Positions 10,701 to 18,128 of a stretch of DNA of 64,000 bases are shown here, in pieces. Each line of letters starts with the position of its first letter. The stretch's first letter is position 1. The stretch is taken from the NCBI RefSeq assembly GCF_014203705.1, contig NZ_JACHJR010000001.1, positions 2,604,001-2,668,000 on the forward strand, given 5' to 3'. The translations under genes and the position numbers were made by a program. The stretch comes from Kitasatospora gansuensis (GTDB taxonomy: Bacteria; Actinomycetota; Actinomycetes; Streptomycetales; Streptomycetaceae). The notes beneath the pieces were generated by a model. The model saw only the letters and a program-made list of their open reading frames with translations, did no database searches and was not told where the DNA came from.

Positions 10701-11643
10701 CCCGCGGGACCCGCTCGGGCTCGGCCTGGTCGAGCCGGTGCTGCCCACCGTGCCGACCCCGGCACCGCAGCAGCACGCTCCGCAGCCGCTGCCCCAGCCG
10801 GTCCAGCAGCAGCCGATGGCGCTGCCGACCGGGCCCGGGGTGGAGGACACCCAGCAGTGGGCGCGTCCGCAGGACGCCCAGGCGGGCCGGCCCCGGCAGG
10901 CTCCGCAGCAGGGCCAGGGCCAGGGCCTCGGCCAGCGTCCGCAGCCCCAGGGCCAGCAGGGTCAGGGCGGCGGCCAGCCGCTGCCCGGCCGGGCCAGGGC
11001 GGCCGAGGGCCGGCCGATGCCGCAGCAGGCGCCGGGTCAGCCCGGTGACTCGGAGGACCGCTCCCGGTCGTACCAGCCCCGGCGGCCCGGTACCTCCGCG
11101 CCCGGCTTCACCGAGCCGTCCGCCCCGCGCCCGCAGCAGCAGGCCGGTCCGGCGCAGGGCCCGCAGCGGCCGCAGGCGCCCCAGCAGGAGCAGGCCCAGC
11201 GTGCCCCCGGATTCGGGGACGCGCCGTGGCGTCCGTCCGCCAACGACGAGCGCTGGCGCCGGGCCGAGCAGGTCCGCGAGCCGTCCTCCGACGGGCTGAC
11301 CATGTCGGGTCTGCCCCGGCGGACCCCGCAGGCCAACCTGGTCTCCGGCACCGCCGAGGCGGCGCCGCTGACCGGTCCGCAGGTCTCCCGCGCCCCCGAG
11401 GAGGTGCGTGGCCGGCTCACCAACCTGCGCCGCGGCATCCAGCAGGGCCGGCAGGCGGGCGCGGAGCAGGCCCAGGGTCAGCAGCCGGGCCAGGGGCAGT
11501 CCGGCCAGGGGCAGCAGCAGAGCCGCGGGCCGCAGGGCTTCGACGGCTTCGGGGGAGGCCACCGCAACGGCGGCGGCCAGCAGAACGGTGCGCAGGGCAA
11601 CCCGGGTTCCGGGGAGTTCGGCCCAGATCACCAGGAGCGTTGA
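7792..11643 (+). CDS. cvnA: conservon CvnA sensor-kinase-like membrane protein, copy 1
   Basis: This 1283-residue membrane signalling protein is the sensor of a conservon. Transmembrane helices lie at about 109-127 and 416-438 and enclose a nitrate/nitrite-sensor-like extracellular region. A HAMP-like linker (SLTRLQVAAEDVAERRLPEL) follows. Next comes a GHKL kinase-like ATPase domain with N box ELLENATSFSSP (about 630) and G1 box DTGIGL (about 663). The dimerisation segment reads LSRRSQGLIQRQL. From about 735 the tail is a 550-residue Pro/Gln/Gly-rich disordered region. It ends in a conserved block (GLPRR, NLVSG, then VSRAPEEVRGRLTNLRRG) also present in the second CvnA. I chose ATG 7792 (MRRKNS) because the paralogue starts MRRKQ. 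A TTG 27 bases upstream is the alternative. Confidence 0.9.
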   Translation: MRRKNSTPPHPRKRGGAPGPEVATPVQGRFKRGSGAAGDPESREPVAGPHQAAPLTGPGEQIVGGGEPEMQDGTESEQRRSRLRSTLTRRRATGLRRFAMRNWRIRTRLIALLLLPVVVALVLGGLRVESSLQNSKQLSQMANLSDLAKKASALASALQTERDISAGPITTANGNQGVQDDDIVNARKNSDALSKAFAASSDNFDELDLAGGKALLLQVRRDLNQLSEARSNAYRDVDNIQATITNYDVIIKNLLSITQDIAIASNSTELVKITRALQQFSLAKENTSMQRALISAALANPKGPHLNSSDETFGIRLQISEGNALTNFTAIYGDSEAQALNAGMTRNQQIADSDRYTKRVLSANGIKQTEPITYKAWYDQASVKINAQQKSETKLLEALDGKAGELQDEADTEALVNGALIALVLIVAIAGAALVARGMVRSLTRLQVAAEDVAERRLPELVKTLSESDPHDVDVTVEPVGVDSADEIGHVAHAFDMVHKQAVSLAAEQALLRGNINAMFTNLSRRSQGLIQRQLSLISELESREADPDQLANLFKLDHLATRMRRNGENLLVLAGEDPGRRWTRPVPLVDVLRAAASEVEQYERIELASVPSAEVAGRVVNDLVHLLAELLENATSFSSPQTRVRVTGHALPDGRVLVEIHDTGIGLSPDDLADINERLANPPVVDVSVSRRMGLFVVGRLSLRHGIRIQLRPSDSGGTTALVMLPLDVTTSGDRRGPGRPGSAQGKQQRGVGPTPRQQGRPNVAEALAGRGAAALGQGGPGAAPGARPQLGQGGRPGGPGGAPGAPGAGGLFGAPAGALPSREAGQPQRENPADGLPPRRVPGASGAPGLQGQAGPGAGPQRRGPQEQGFGQGRPGPGSGPGQQRRRPVGEPTGNAADTAWADQPQHGRAGQPDPARRRPQEPTQRQQFEQGAPQAPVQQQAPAPLESGMPDSTAQFARPRFEASEIDPRDPLGLGLVEPVLPTVPTPAPQQHAPQPLPQPVQQQPMALPTGPGVEDTQQWARPQDAQAGRPRQAPQQGQGQGLGQRPQPQGQQGQGGGQPLPGRARAAEGRPMPQQAPGQPGDSEDRSRSYQPRRPGTSAPGFTEPSAPRPQQQAGPAQGPQRPQAPQQEQAQRAPGFGDAPWRPSANDERWRRAEQVREPSSDGLTMSGLPRRTPQANLVSGTAEAAPLTGPQVSRAPEEVRGRLTNLRRGIQQGRQAGAEQAQGQQPGQGQSGQGQQQSRGPQGFDGFGGGHRNGGGQQNGAQGNPGSGEFGPDHQER

Positions 11644-12076
11644 GTTGAGTCAGATGAGCCAGGCCGCACAGAACCTGAACTGGCTGATCACCAATTTCGT
11701 GGACAACACCCCCGGGGTGTCGCACACGGTGGTGGTCTCCGCCGACGGTCTCCTGCTCGCCATGTCCGAAGGCTTCCCCCGCGACCGGGCCGACCAGCTC
11801 GCCGCCGTCGCCTCCGGCCTGACCTCCCTCACCTCCGGCGCCAGCCGGATCTTCGAGGGCGGCGACGTCAACCAGACCGTCGTCGAAATGGAACGCGGCT
11901 TCCTCTTCCTCATGGCAGTCAGCGACGGCTCCTCCCTCGCCGTCCTCGCCGCCCCCGACTCCGACATCGGCCTCGTCGGCTACGAAATGGCCCTCCTCGT
12001 CGACCGCGCCGGAGCCGTCCTCACCCCCGCACTCCGCGCCGAACTCCAGGGCAGTCTCCTGCACTGACGGTTCGTC
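11629..12076 (+). repeat. 448-bp perfect direct repeat, copy 1 (cvnB region)
   Basis: By eye this segment is base-for-base identical to 16867-17314. It spans the shared ribosome site, all of cvnB and 9 bases past its stop. Flanking sequences diverge at once. Confidence 0.9.
11645..12067 (+). CDS. cvnB: conservon CvnB, roadblock/LC7 protein, copy 1
   Basis: This 140-residue roadblock/LC7-fold protein reads QAAQNLNWLITNFVDNTPGV, then HTVVVSADGLLLAMSEGF and ends LRAELQGSLLH. Roadblock proteins act as regulators or scaffolds of small GTPases, here the CvnD GTPase. I prefer TTG 11645 because AGGAG sits 7 bases upstream. ATG 11654, often annotated, is 16 bases from that site. The gene starts one base after the cvnA stop. 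The protein is identical to CvnB of the second conservon. Codons are strongly C-ending (CTC, GTC, ACC), unlike the mixed C/G usage of cvnA. Confidence 0.93.
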   Translation: MSQMSQAAQNLNWLITNFVDNTPGVSHTVVVSADGLLLAMSEGFPRDRADQLAAVASGLTSLTSGASRIFEGGDVNQTVVEMERGFLFLMAVSDGSSLAVLAAPDSDIGLVGYEMALLVDRAGAVLTPALRAELQGSLLH

Positions 12077-12085
12077 ACCCCCGAC

Positions 12086-12114
12086 GCGCCGGACCGACCG
12101 ACCCGGTCCGGCGC
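12086..12114 (+). terminator. hairpin between cvnB1 and cvnC1
   Basis: A perfect 11-bp stem (12086-12096 with 12104-12114) lies 18 bases past the cvnB stop. It has no T run. It may attenuate, stabilise or process the mRNA. A hairpin of different sequence occupies the same place in the second conservon. Confidence 0.5.
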
Positions 12115-12213
12115 CCCAACCGTCGACCGCCGCGAGGCGGTTGGCCATCCCGCCTCGGCTGGCCTTCACCCAGCCGGAACCTGCTGCGAACGGCGGCAGC
12201 ACAAGGAGGACTC

Positions 12214-12666
12214 ATGACCCCGACACCCGCCGGCTCCTACGGCAACAACGGGTACGGCGGCGGCGGTTACGGTGCCCGGCAGTCCGGCAGTGGCTACGGC
12301 GGCCAGGAGTCCGGTGGGTACGAGCAGCAGCCGCTGGTCCGCCCGTACGCGATGACGGGTGGCCGCACCCGGCCCCGGTACCAGCTCGCGATCGAGGCGC
12401 TGATCTCCACCACCGCCTCGGCCGAGCGCACCGGTGGCCTGCTGCCGGAGCACGCCCGGATCGTGAGTCTCTGCCGCGAAGTGAAGTCCGTCGCCGAGAT
12501 CTCCGCGCTGGCCGGTGTGCCGCTCGGGGTTGCCCGCATCCTCGTCGCCGACCTCGCCGAGGCCGGCCTCGTGGCCATCCACCAGCCCGCCGCCGCGGGC
12601 GAGTCGGGCGGAACGCCCGACGTCACGCTGCTCGAAAGGGTCCTCAGTGGACTTCGCAAGCTCTAA
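12214..12666 (+). CDS. cvnC: conservon CvnC, DUF742 protein, copy 1
   Basis: This 150-residue protein starts at ATG 12214 with AAGGAGG about 6 bases upstream. Residues 1-40 are a Gly/Tyr-rich low-complexity tail (repeats such as GYGG). Residues 41-150 are DUF742, a winged-helix-like domain: RPYAMTGGRTRPRYQLAIEA, then VAEISALAGVPLGVARILV and a C-terminal LLERVLSGLRKL. CvnC is the third conservon partner and is thought to join CvnA, B and D in a membrane-associated complex. Its last 20 bp overlap cvnD. Confidence 0.92.
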   Translation: MTPTPAGSYGNNGYGGGGYGARQSGSGYGGQESGGYEQQPLVRPYAMTGGRTRPRYQLAIEALISTTASAERTGGLLPEHARIVSLCREVKSVAEISALAGVPLGVARILVADLAEAGLVAIHQPAAAGESGGTPDVTLLERVLSGLRKL

Positions 12667-13227
12667 CGCGGCCACCCCCACCCGCGCCACCACCTCCGCG
12701 AAGATCGTCGTCGCAGGCGGCTTCGGCGTCGGCAAAACCACCCTCGTCGGCGCGGTCTCCGAGATCAACCCCCTGCGCACCGAAGCCGTCATGACCAGCG
12801 CCAGCGCCGGCATCGACGACCTCACCCACACCGCAGGCAAGACCACCACCACCGTCGCCATGGACTTCGGCCGAATCACCCTCGACGAAGACCTCATCCT
12901 CTACCTCTTCGGCACCCCCGGCCAGGACCGCTTCTGGTTCATGTGGGACGACCTCGTCCGCGGCGCCATCGGCGCCGTCGTCCTCGTCGACACCCGCCGC
13001 CTCGCCGACTGCTTCCCCGCCCTCGACTACTTCGAAAACAGCGGCCTCCCCTTCGTCGTCGCCCTCAACGGCTTCGACGGACACCAACCCCACACCGCCG
13101 ACGAAGTCCGCGAAGCACTCCAACTCGGCCCCGACACCCCCGTCATCACCCTCGACGCCCGCCGCCGAGACAGCGCAAAAAGCGCCCTCATCACCCTCGT
13201 CGAACACGCACTCCTCGCCCGACTGCG
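12535..13227 (+). repeat. 693-bp near-identical direct repeat, copy 1 (cvnC end plus cvnD)
   Basis: It aligns without gaps to 17997-18689. Most of it is identical. Differences concentrate in the cvnC tail and in a patch of about a dozen synonymous codon changes at roughly 12733-12845. Only one further change lies in the last 380 bp. Confidence 0.85.
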
Positions 13228-13231
13228 CTAG
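12647..13231 (+). CDS. cvnD: conservon CvnD, Ras-like GTPase, copy 1
   Basis: This 194-residue small GTPase starts at GTG 12647 (MDFASSNAAT), overlapping cvnC by 20 bp. The P-loop is GGFGVGKTT (about residues 24-32), the switch-II-like motif is GTPGQDRFWFMW, and the base-recognition motif is ALNGFDG (NGFD in place of canonical NKxD). It should cycle between GTP and GDP states as the output of the conservon complex. The protein is identical to CvnD2. Third codon positions are almost all C, unlike neighbouring genes. Confidence 0.93.
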   Translation: MDFASSNAATPTRATTSAKIVVAGGFGVGKTTLVGAVSEINPLRTEAVMTSASAGIDDLTHTAGKTTTTVAMDFGRITLDEDLILYLFGTPGQDRFWFMWDDLVRGAIGAVVLVDTRRLADCFPALDYFENSGLPFVVALNGFDGHQPHTADEVREALQLGPDTPVITLDARRRDSAKSALITLVEHALLARLR

Positions 13232-13506
13232 CCCCGCCCCGAGGTGAACGGGTGGGTGAGAGTGATAACGGTTCGGTAGGCATTTAAAGATCGAAAGTAA
13301 CTCCCTGTAAGGTCTGGACCGCGCAACGCAGCATTCGGTCCACTCTTGCTAGGTAATGTCTGATTTGTACGCAGCAAAACGTGCGCAGATGCCTGTTTGT
13401 CCCCCATCCGCGCACGTGCTGAAATGCCAGCTACCCCCGTAGCCACCCTGGCAGTTCCACCCAGCAGCGGGCTGCGGCCAGCGGGGATTAGAGAGGTTGT
13501 TGTCGA

Positions 13507-16500
13507 GTGAGGCGTAAGCAGCCAGTCACCCCACAGCGGCGCTCCGAGCCCCGCGAGAACGAGCCGGGCGGCAGCGGCCAGGCCCCCGGGTTCTCGGCGT
13601 TCACGCCGAGCGCGGAGGAGCGTCCCGCTTCCCAGGTGACCAACGGACCGGACGGAGCGAAGAGTTCCGCGAGCGCCGCACCGGCCCCGAGCCGGTACGA
13701 GTTCCTGGCGCCCCGGAACTGGCGGGTGCCCACCCGTCTGATCGCGATCCTGCTGATCCCGGTGGTGATCTCGCTCGTCTTCGGTGGCCTCCGGGTCAAC
13801 AGCTCGTTCGACGACTTCGTCAAGGCCACCCACGCCGAGAAGACCGCCCAGCTCGCCAAGGCCGCCACCGAGCTGGCCCACGCGCTGGAGACCGAGCGTG
13901 ACCTCACCTCGATACCTCTGCTGGTCGGGCAGGACGACAAGGGCGAGGTGAAGAAGTACCGGGACAAGACGGACCAGGCGCTCGCCGAGTACCGGTCCGC
14001 CTTCGCCGAGGTCTCCGACGACGACATGCTCGCGCGTCGCAACGCCGCCTTCCAGCAGCTCGTGGTGCACCTGCCGCACCTGCGCGAGAACGCCTACAAG
14101 CGCGAGCTGTACGCGACCGCGACCCAGGCCGCGTACTCCATGCTGCTCGCGCCGCTGATGGCCTTCGACAACTCGGTCGGCTTCGGCAGCTCCAGCGTCA
14201 CCAGCAAGGGCCGGGCGATCTACGCCATCTCGCTGGCCAAGGCCTCGGCCTCGACCCAGCGCGTGCTGATGTTCAACCTGCTGGTCGGCATCAGCCAGAA
14301 GCGGACCACCCCGCAGGAGGAGCTGGAACTGGTCCAGCAGCTGGCCGTGGCCAGCAAGCTGGAGCAGGTCTCGGTCAACGAGTTCAACACCGGCAGCCCC
14401 GCCGAGGACGTCCGGGTCTACGCGGAGGCCCTGGTCACCCAGGCCGCCACCGACCAGCGCGCCGCGCTGAAGGTGCCCGGCACCGACAACGCGCCGACCA
14501 TGCAGGGCCTGATCGCCCTCGGTCTGTCGTTCGTCGGGACCGCGCGGAACAACCCGGCCGAAGAGGCCAAGGCCTTCCAGGCCGCCCGCGACGCCGGTCT
14601 CACGCCCGAGGCGTGGAACCAGGCCACCGCGAGCCACATCAACGCACTCCGCACCACGGAGACCCACCTGCTCGAGCAGGTCGTCGGCGACGCCGCCAAC
14701 ATCAAGAACCGCGCGCAGACCGACATGATCCTCAACTCGGTCATCGTGGTGGTCTCGCTGGCGCTGGCCGGTCTGCTGACCGGTCTGATCGCCCGCTCGA
14801 TGATCCTCGGCATGCGCACCCTGAACAGCGCCGCGCTGGAGATCGCCAACCACCGCCTGCCCGACCTGGTCGAGAAGCTCTCGAAGACCGACCCGGACCG
14901 GGTGGACACCTCGGTGTCGCCGATCCCGCTGCACGGCAAGGACGAGATCGGCGAGGTCGCCCGCGCCTTCGACCAGGTCCACCGGCAGGCGGTCTCGCTG
15001 GCCGCCGAGCAGGCCCTGCTCCGAGGCAACGTCAACGCGATCTTCACCAACCTGTCCCGCCGCAGCCAGGGCCTGATCCAGCGTCAGCTGGCGCTGATCA
15101 CCGACCTGGAGAACAACGAAGCCGACCCGGACCAGCTGGAGAACCTCTTCAAGCTGGACCACCTGGCGACCCGTATGCGCCGTAACGGTGAGAACCTGCT
15201 CGTCCTCGCGGGCGAGGAGGCCGGCCGCCGCTGGAACACCCCGGTCCCGCTGGTCGACGTGCTCCGCGCCGCCGCCTCCGAGGTGGAGCAGTACGAGCGC
15301 ATCGAGCTGGCCGGCATCCCCGAGGCCGAGGTGATCGGCGCCGCCGTGACCGACCTCGTCCACCTGCTCGCCGAGCTGCTGGAGAACGCCACCTCGTTCT
15401 CCAGCCCGCAGACCCGGGTGCTGGTCAACGCCACCCGGCTGCCGGACGGCCGGGTGCTGGTCGAGATCCACGACAAGGGCATCGGCCTCACCGCCGAGGA
15501 CTTCGCCGAGATCAACGAGAAGCTGGCCGAGCCGCCCACGGTGGACGCCACCATCTCCCGCCGGATGGGCCTGTTCGTGGTCGGCCGGCTGTCCCAGCGG
15601 CACGACGTCCGGGTCCAGCTCCGCCCCTCGGGCGAGTCGGCCGGCACCACCTCGCTGGTGATGCTGCCGCAGCACCTGACCGAGCTCGCCGTCCTGCCGG
15701 AGCCGGAGGAGCAGTTCACCGTCTCCCGGATCTTCGCCGAGCAGGAGCCGCAGAACGAGTGGAACGGGGTCGAGGCGGGCCGCAGCGCGGCCGAGCTGGG
15801 CTTCGACGACCACCTGACCGGCCGCGGCGGCAGCAGCGGCTTCAGCCCCGCCCTGGAGGCCATGCAGCGCTCCCAGCGGCTGGACCAGCGCCGCCGGACC
15901 GCCCTGGAGGCGGGCCCCGGCCAGGACCAGGTGATCGACGCCGAGGTCGAGGACTCGCCGTACGCGCCCGAGCGCTACACCGAGGACGGCTACGGCTACC
16001 AGCAGCAGGACCAGTACGGCGGCGAGCAGCAGTTCACCGAGGACGCCTACCGCGACCCGTTCGGCGCCCAGCAGTCCCAGCAGCAGTACGCCGAGGACGG
16101 CTACGGCTACCAGGACGAGCAGTACACCGACACCTCGTACAACGGGCAGTCGTTCGCGGAGCCGCAGTACGCCGAGGCGGCCGTCCAGGACCCGTACGGG
16201 CAGCAGGAGCAGTACGGCTACCAGCAGGACCAGTACCAGCCGTACGAGCGCTACGAGGAGCCCTCGGGCCACCCGTACGCCCCGGAGCCCGCGGCGCTGC
16301 CCCCGGCCGTGCCGTCCGGGCCGGCCAGCACCCTCGGCTCGGGCCTGCCGCAGCGCCGTCCCGGCCAGCAGCTGGCCGGTGCCGGTGCCCCGACCGAGCG
16401 CATCAACGCGTTCGGTGCTGGGCAGGGTGACTCGGAGAAGCCCAACTGGTTCACCGGCGCCAAGGACAACACCGAGGCTCCGGAGAACCGGGGCCACGAG

Positions 16501-16881
16501 GTGTCCGCGCTCGGCGGCTACGGGCCGACCGGGCCGACCGGTGCGCCGGGCGGTGACTGGCAGTCGCCCAACGACGGTGACTGGCAGCGCGCCAACCAGC
16601 TCCGCGAGCCGGCCGCCGGCGGGACCACCCCGTCCGGCCTGCCCCGCCGGGTACCCAAGCAGAACCTGGTCGCCGGGAACGCCAAGCCCAGCACCCAGGA
16701 AGGCCCCCAGGTCTCGCGCAGCCCCGAGGAGGTCCGCGGTCGCCTGACCAACCTGCGCCGCGGCGTCGAGCAGGGCCGTAGTGCGGGCGCGGACCAGGGC
16801 AACACCGGAAGCTTCCGGATCGACCCCCAGCAGCAGAACAGCACCGATCTCTTCGGCGGCTCGAACCACCAGGAGCGTTGA
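13507..16881 (+). CDS. cvnA: conservon CvnA sensor-kinase-like membrane protein, copy 2
   Basis: This 1124-residue paralogue of the protein at 7792 starts at GTG 13507 with GAGAGG upstream. Transmembrane helices are at about 78-96 and 409-430, with a diverged extracellular sensor region between them. The cytoplasmic dimerisation segment is nearly the same as in copy 1 (LSRRSQGLIQRQL). The N box ELLENATSFSSP is near 625 and the G1 box DKGIGL near 655. The tail (about 730-1124) differs from copy 1. It contains a Tyr/Gln/Asp-rich prion-like stretch (about 820-920, with repeats such as EDGYGYQ), then ends in the shared block GLPRR, NLVAG and VSRSPEEVRGRLTNLRRG. The sensor regions differ but the partner proteins are identical, so the two sensors may read different inputs. 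Confidence 0.92.
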   Translation: MRRKQPVTPQRRSEPRENEPGGSGQAPGFSAFTPSAEERPASQVTNGPDGAKSSASAAPAPSRYEFLAPRNWRVPTRLIAILLIPVVISLVFGGLRVNSSFDDFVKATHAEKTAQLAKAATELAHALETERDLTSIPLLVGQDDKGEVKKYRDKTDQALAEYRSAFAEVSDDDMLARRNAAFQQLVVHLPHLRENAYKRELYATATQAAYSMLLAPLMAFDNSVGFGSSSVTSKGRAIYAISLAKASASTQRVLMFNLLVGISQKRTTPQEELELVQQLAVASKLEQVSVNEFNTGSPAEDVRVYAEALVTQAATDQRAALKVPGTDNAPTMQGLIALGLSFVGTARNNPAEEAKAFQAARDAGLTPEAWNQATASHINALRTTETHLLEQVVGDAANIKNRAQTDMILNSVIVVVSLALAGLLTGLIARSMILGMRTLNSAALEIANHRLPDLVEKLSKTDPDRVDTSVSPIPLHGKDEIGEVARAFDQVHRQAVSLAAEQALLRGNVNAIFTNLSRRSQGLIQRQLALITDLENNEADPDQLENLFKLDHLATRMRRNGENLLVLAGEEAGRRWNTPVPLVDVLRAAASEVEQYERIELAGIPEAEVIGAAVTDLVHLLAELLENATSFSSPQTRVLVNATRLPDGRVLVEIHDKGIGLTAEDFAEINEKLAEPPTVDATISRRMGLFVVGRLSQRHDVRVQLRPSGESAGTTSLVMLPQHLTELAVLPEPEEQFTVSRIFAEQEPQNEWNGVEAGRSAAELGFDDHLTGRGGSSGFSPALEAMQRSQRLDQRRRTALEAGPGQDQVIDAEVEDSPYAPERYTEDGYGYQQQDQYGGEQQFTEDAYRDPFGAQQSQQQYAEDGYGYQDEQYTDTSYNGQSFAEPQYAEAAVQDPYGQQEQYGYQQDQYQPYERYEEPSGHPYAPEPAALPPAVPSGPASTLGSGLPQRRPGQQLAGAGAPTERINAFGAGQGDSEKPNWFTGAKDNTEAPENRGHEVSALGGYGPTGPTGAPGGDWQSPNDGDWQRANQLREPAAGGTTPSGLPRRVPKQNLVAGNAKPSTQEGPQVSRSPEEVRGRLTNLRRGVEQGRSAGADQGNTGSFRIDPQQQNSTDLFGGSNHQER

Positions 16882-17314
16882 GTTGAGTCAGATGAGCCAG
16901 GCCGCACAGAACCTGAACTGGCTGATCACCAATTTCGTGGACAACACCCCCGGGGTGTCGCACACGGTGGTGGTCTCCGCCGACGGTCTCCTGCTCGCCA
17001 TGTCCGAAGGCTTCCCCCGCGACCGGGCCGACCAGCTCGCCGCCGTCGCCTCCGGCCTGACCTCCCTCACCTCCGGCGCCAGCCGGATCTTCGAGGGCGG
17101 CGACGTCAACCAGACCGTCGTCGAAATGGAACGCGGCTTCCTCTTCCTCATGGCAGTCAGCGACGGCTCCTCCCTCGCCGTCCTCGCCGCCCCCGACTCC
17201 GACATCGGCCTCGTCGGCTACGAAATGGCCCTCCTCGTCGACCGCGCCGGAGCCGTCCTCACCCCCGCACTCCGCGCCGAACTCCAGGGCAGTCTCCTGC
17301 ACTGACGGTTCGTC
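16867..17314 (+). repeat. 448-bp perfect direct repeat, copy 2 (cvnB region)
   Basis: Identical to 11629-12076, offset 5238 bp. Confidence 0.9.
16883..17305 (+). CDS. cvnB: conservon CvnB, roadblock/LC7 protein, copy 2
   Basis: This 140-residue roadblock/LC7 protein is identical in DNA and protein to the copy at 11645. The same TTG start is preferred on spacing from AGGAG (7 bases). The cvnA2 stop lies one base upstream, so the pair is translationally coupled. Exact identity, including silent sites, next to strongly diverged cvnA genes indicates recent gene conversion or strong homogenising selection. Confidence 0.93.
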   Translation: MSQMSQAAQNLNWLITNFVDNTPGVSHTVVVSADGLLLAMSEGFPRDRADQLAAVASGLTSLTSGASRIFEGGDVNQTVVEMERGFLFLMAVSDGSSLAVLAAPDSDIGLVGYEMALLVDRAGAVLTPALRAELQGSLLH

Positions 17315-17351
17315 GGATACCGTCCTGGTATTCGAATGACCTCATGTCCGT

Positions 17352-17376
17352 CCCGGGCCCCAACAGTGGGCCCGGG
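17352..17376 (+). terminator. hairpin between cvnB2 and cvnC2
   Basis: A perfect 9-bp stem (CCCGGGCCC with GGGCCCGGG, 7-base loop) lies 46 bases past cvnB2. It is placed like the unrelated-sequence hairpin in conservon 1. Confidence 0.5.
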
Positions 17377-17468
17377 TTCGGGCGTTGTACGGCCTTCGCA
17401 CCACCGGCAGCGGCCCCTCGGGGGTCGGTGCCTGCACCGCACCGCCGCACCTTGTGAGGAGAGGAACC

Positions 17469-18128
17469 GTGACCCCGCCCGACGACCGCAGCGGCCAGTA
17501 CGGCGTTCCGTACCCAGGCACCGGCCATGACGCCTTCGGAGCCCCCGGCGTCGGCCCCGGTCAGCCGTACGGCCAACCCGCCTACGGCCAGCCGCAGTTC
17601 GCGCAGCAGCAGCCCCAGTACGGCCAGCCGAGCCAGTCCCCGTACGAGCAGTCCGCGCAGTACGGACGGCACTACGGCGACCAGCAGCCCCAGCGCCACG
17701 GCTACCAGGACTACCCGGGACCCGAGGCCTTCCCTGAACAGGCCGAAGAGCCGGGCCACGTCGAGGAGTTCGACGACGACCACGACTCGGGGCCGCTGAT
17801 CCGGCCGTTCGCGATGACCGGTGGCCGCACCCGGCCCCGGTACGAACTGGCCTTGGAGGCACTGGTTTCGGCCAATGTCTCGCCGGACCGTCTGGCCTCG
17901 ATGCTCCCCGAGCACCAGCGGATCTGCACCCTGTGCACCGAGGTGAAGTCCGTCGCCGAGGTCTCCGCGCTGCTCAACCTCCCCCTTGGGGTGGCGCGCA
18001 TCCTCGTCGCCGACCTCGCCGAGGCCGGCCTCGTGGCCATCCACCAGCCCGCAGCCGGCGGCGAATCCGGCAACCAGCCCGACGTCACGCTGCTCGAAAG
18101 GGTCCTCAGTGGACTTCGCAAGCTCTAA
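17469..18128 (+). CDS. cvnC: conservon CvnC, DUF742 protein, copy 2
   Basis: This 219-residue protein starts at GTG 17469 with GAGGAGAGG just upstream. The N-terminal 95 residues are a Tyr/Gln/Pro/Gly-rich low-complexity arm (repeats of the form YGQP), longer than in copy 1. An acidic stretch (HVEEFDDDHD) follows, then the DUF742 domain: RPFAMTGGRTRPRYELALEA, VAEVSALLNLPLGVARILV and LLERVLSGLRKL. The middle of the domain differs from CvnC1, whereas the last 50 residues are nearly the same. It overlaps cvnD2 by 20 bp. Confidence 0.92.
   Translation: MTPPDDRSGQYGVPYPGTGHDAFGAPGVGPGQPYGQPAYGQPQFAQQQPQYGQPSQSPYEQSAQYGRHYGDQQPQRHGYQDYPGPEAFPEQAEEPGHVEEFDDDHDSGPLIRPFAMTGGRTRPRYELALEALVSANVSPDRLASMLPEHQRICTLCTEVKSVAEVSALLNLPLGVARILVADLAEAGLVAIHQPAAGGESGNQPDVTLLERVLSGLRKL

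Noticed and set aside
9990..11500. Repeated Pro/Gln/Gly codons in cvnA1 considered as a CRISPR or tandem repeat array
   Set aside because: The repeats are irregular, in frame and protein-coding. No constant-length spacers are seen. No CRISPR array was found anywhere in the window.
8032..11631. Minus-strand open frame of about 1200 codons opposite cvnA1 (and a similar one opposite cvnA2)
   Set aside because: This is a GC-rich antisense shadow. The composition is Leu/Gly/Arg/Val noise with no domain, while the plus strand encodes a recognisable sensor protein.
11629..17314. The cvnB repeats considered as an insertion sequence or transposon ends
   Set aside because: They are coding, in direct orientation, without terminal inverted repeats, target duplications or a transposase. 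Gene conversion or duplication explains them better.
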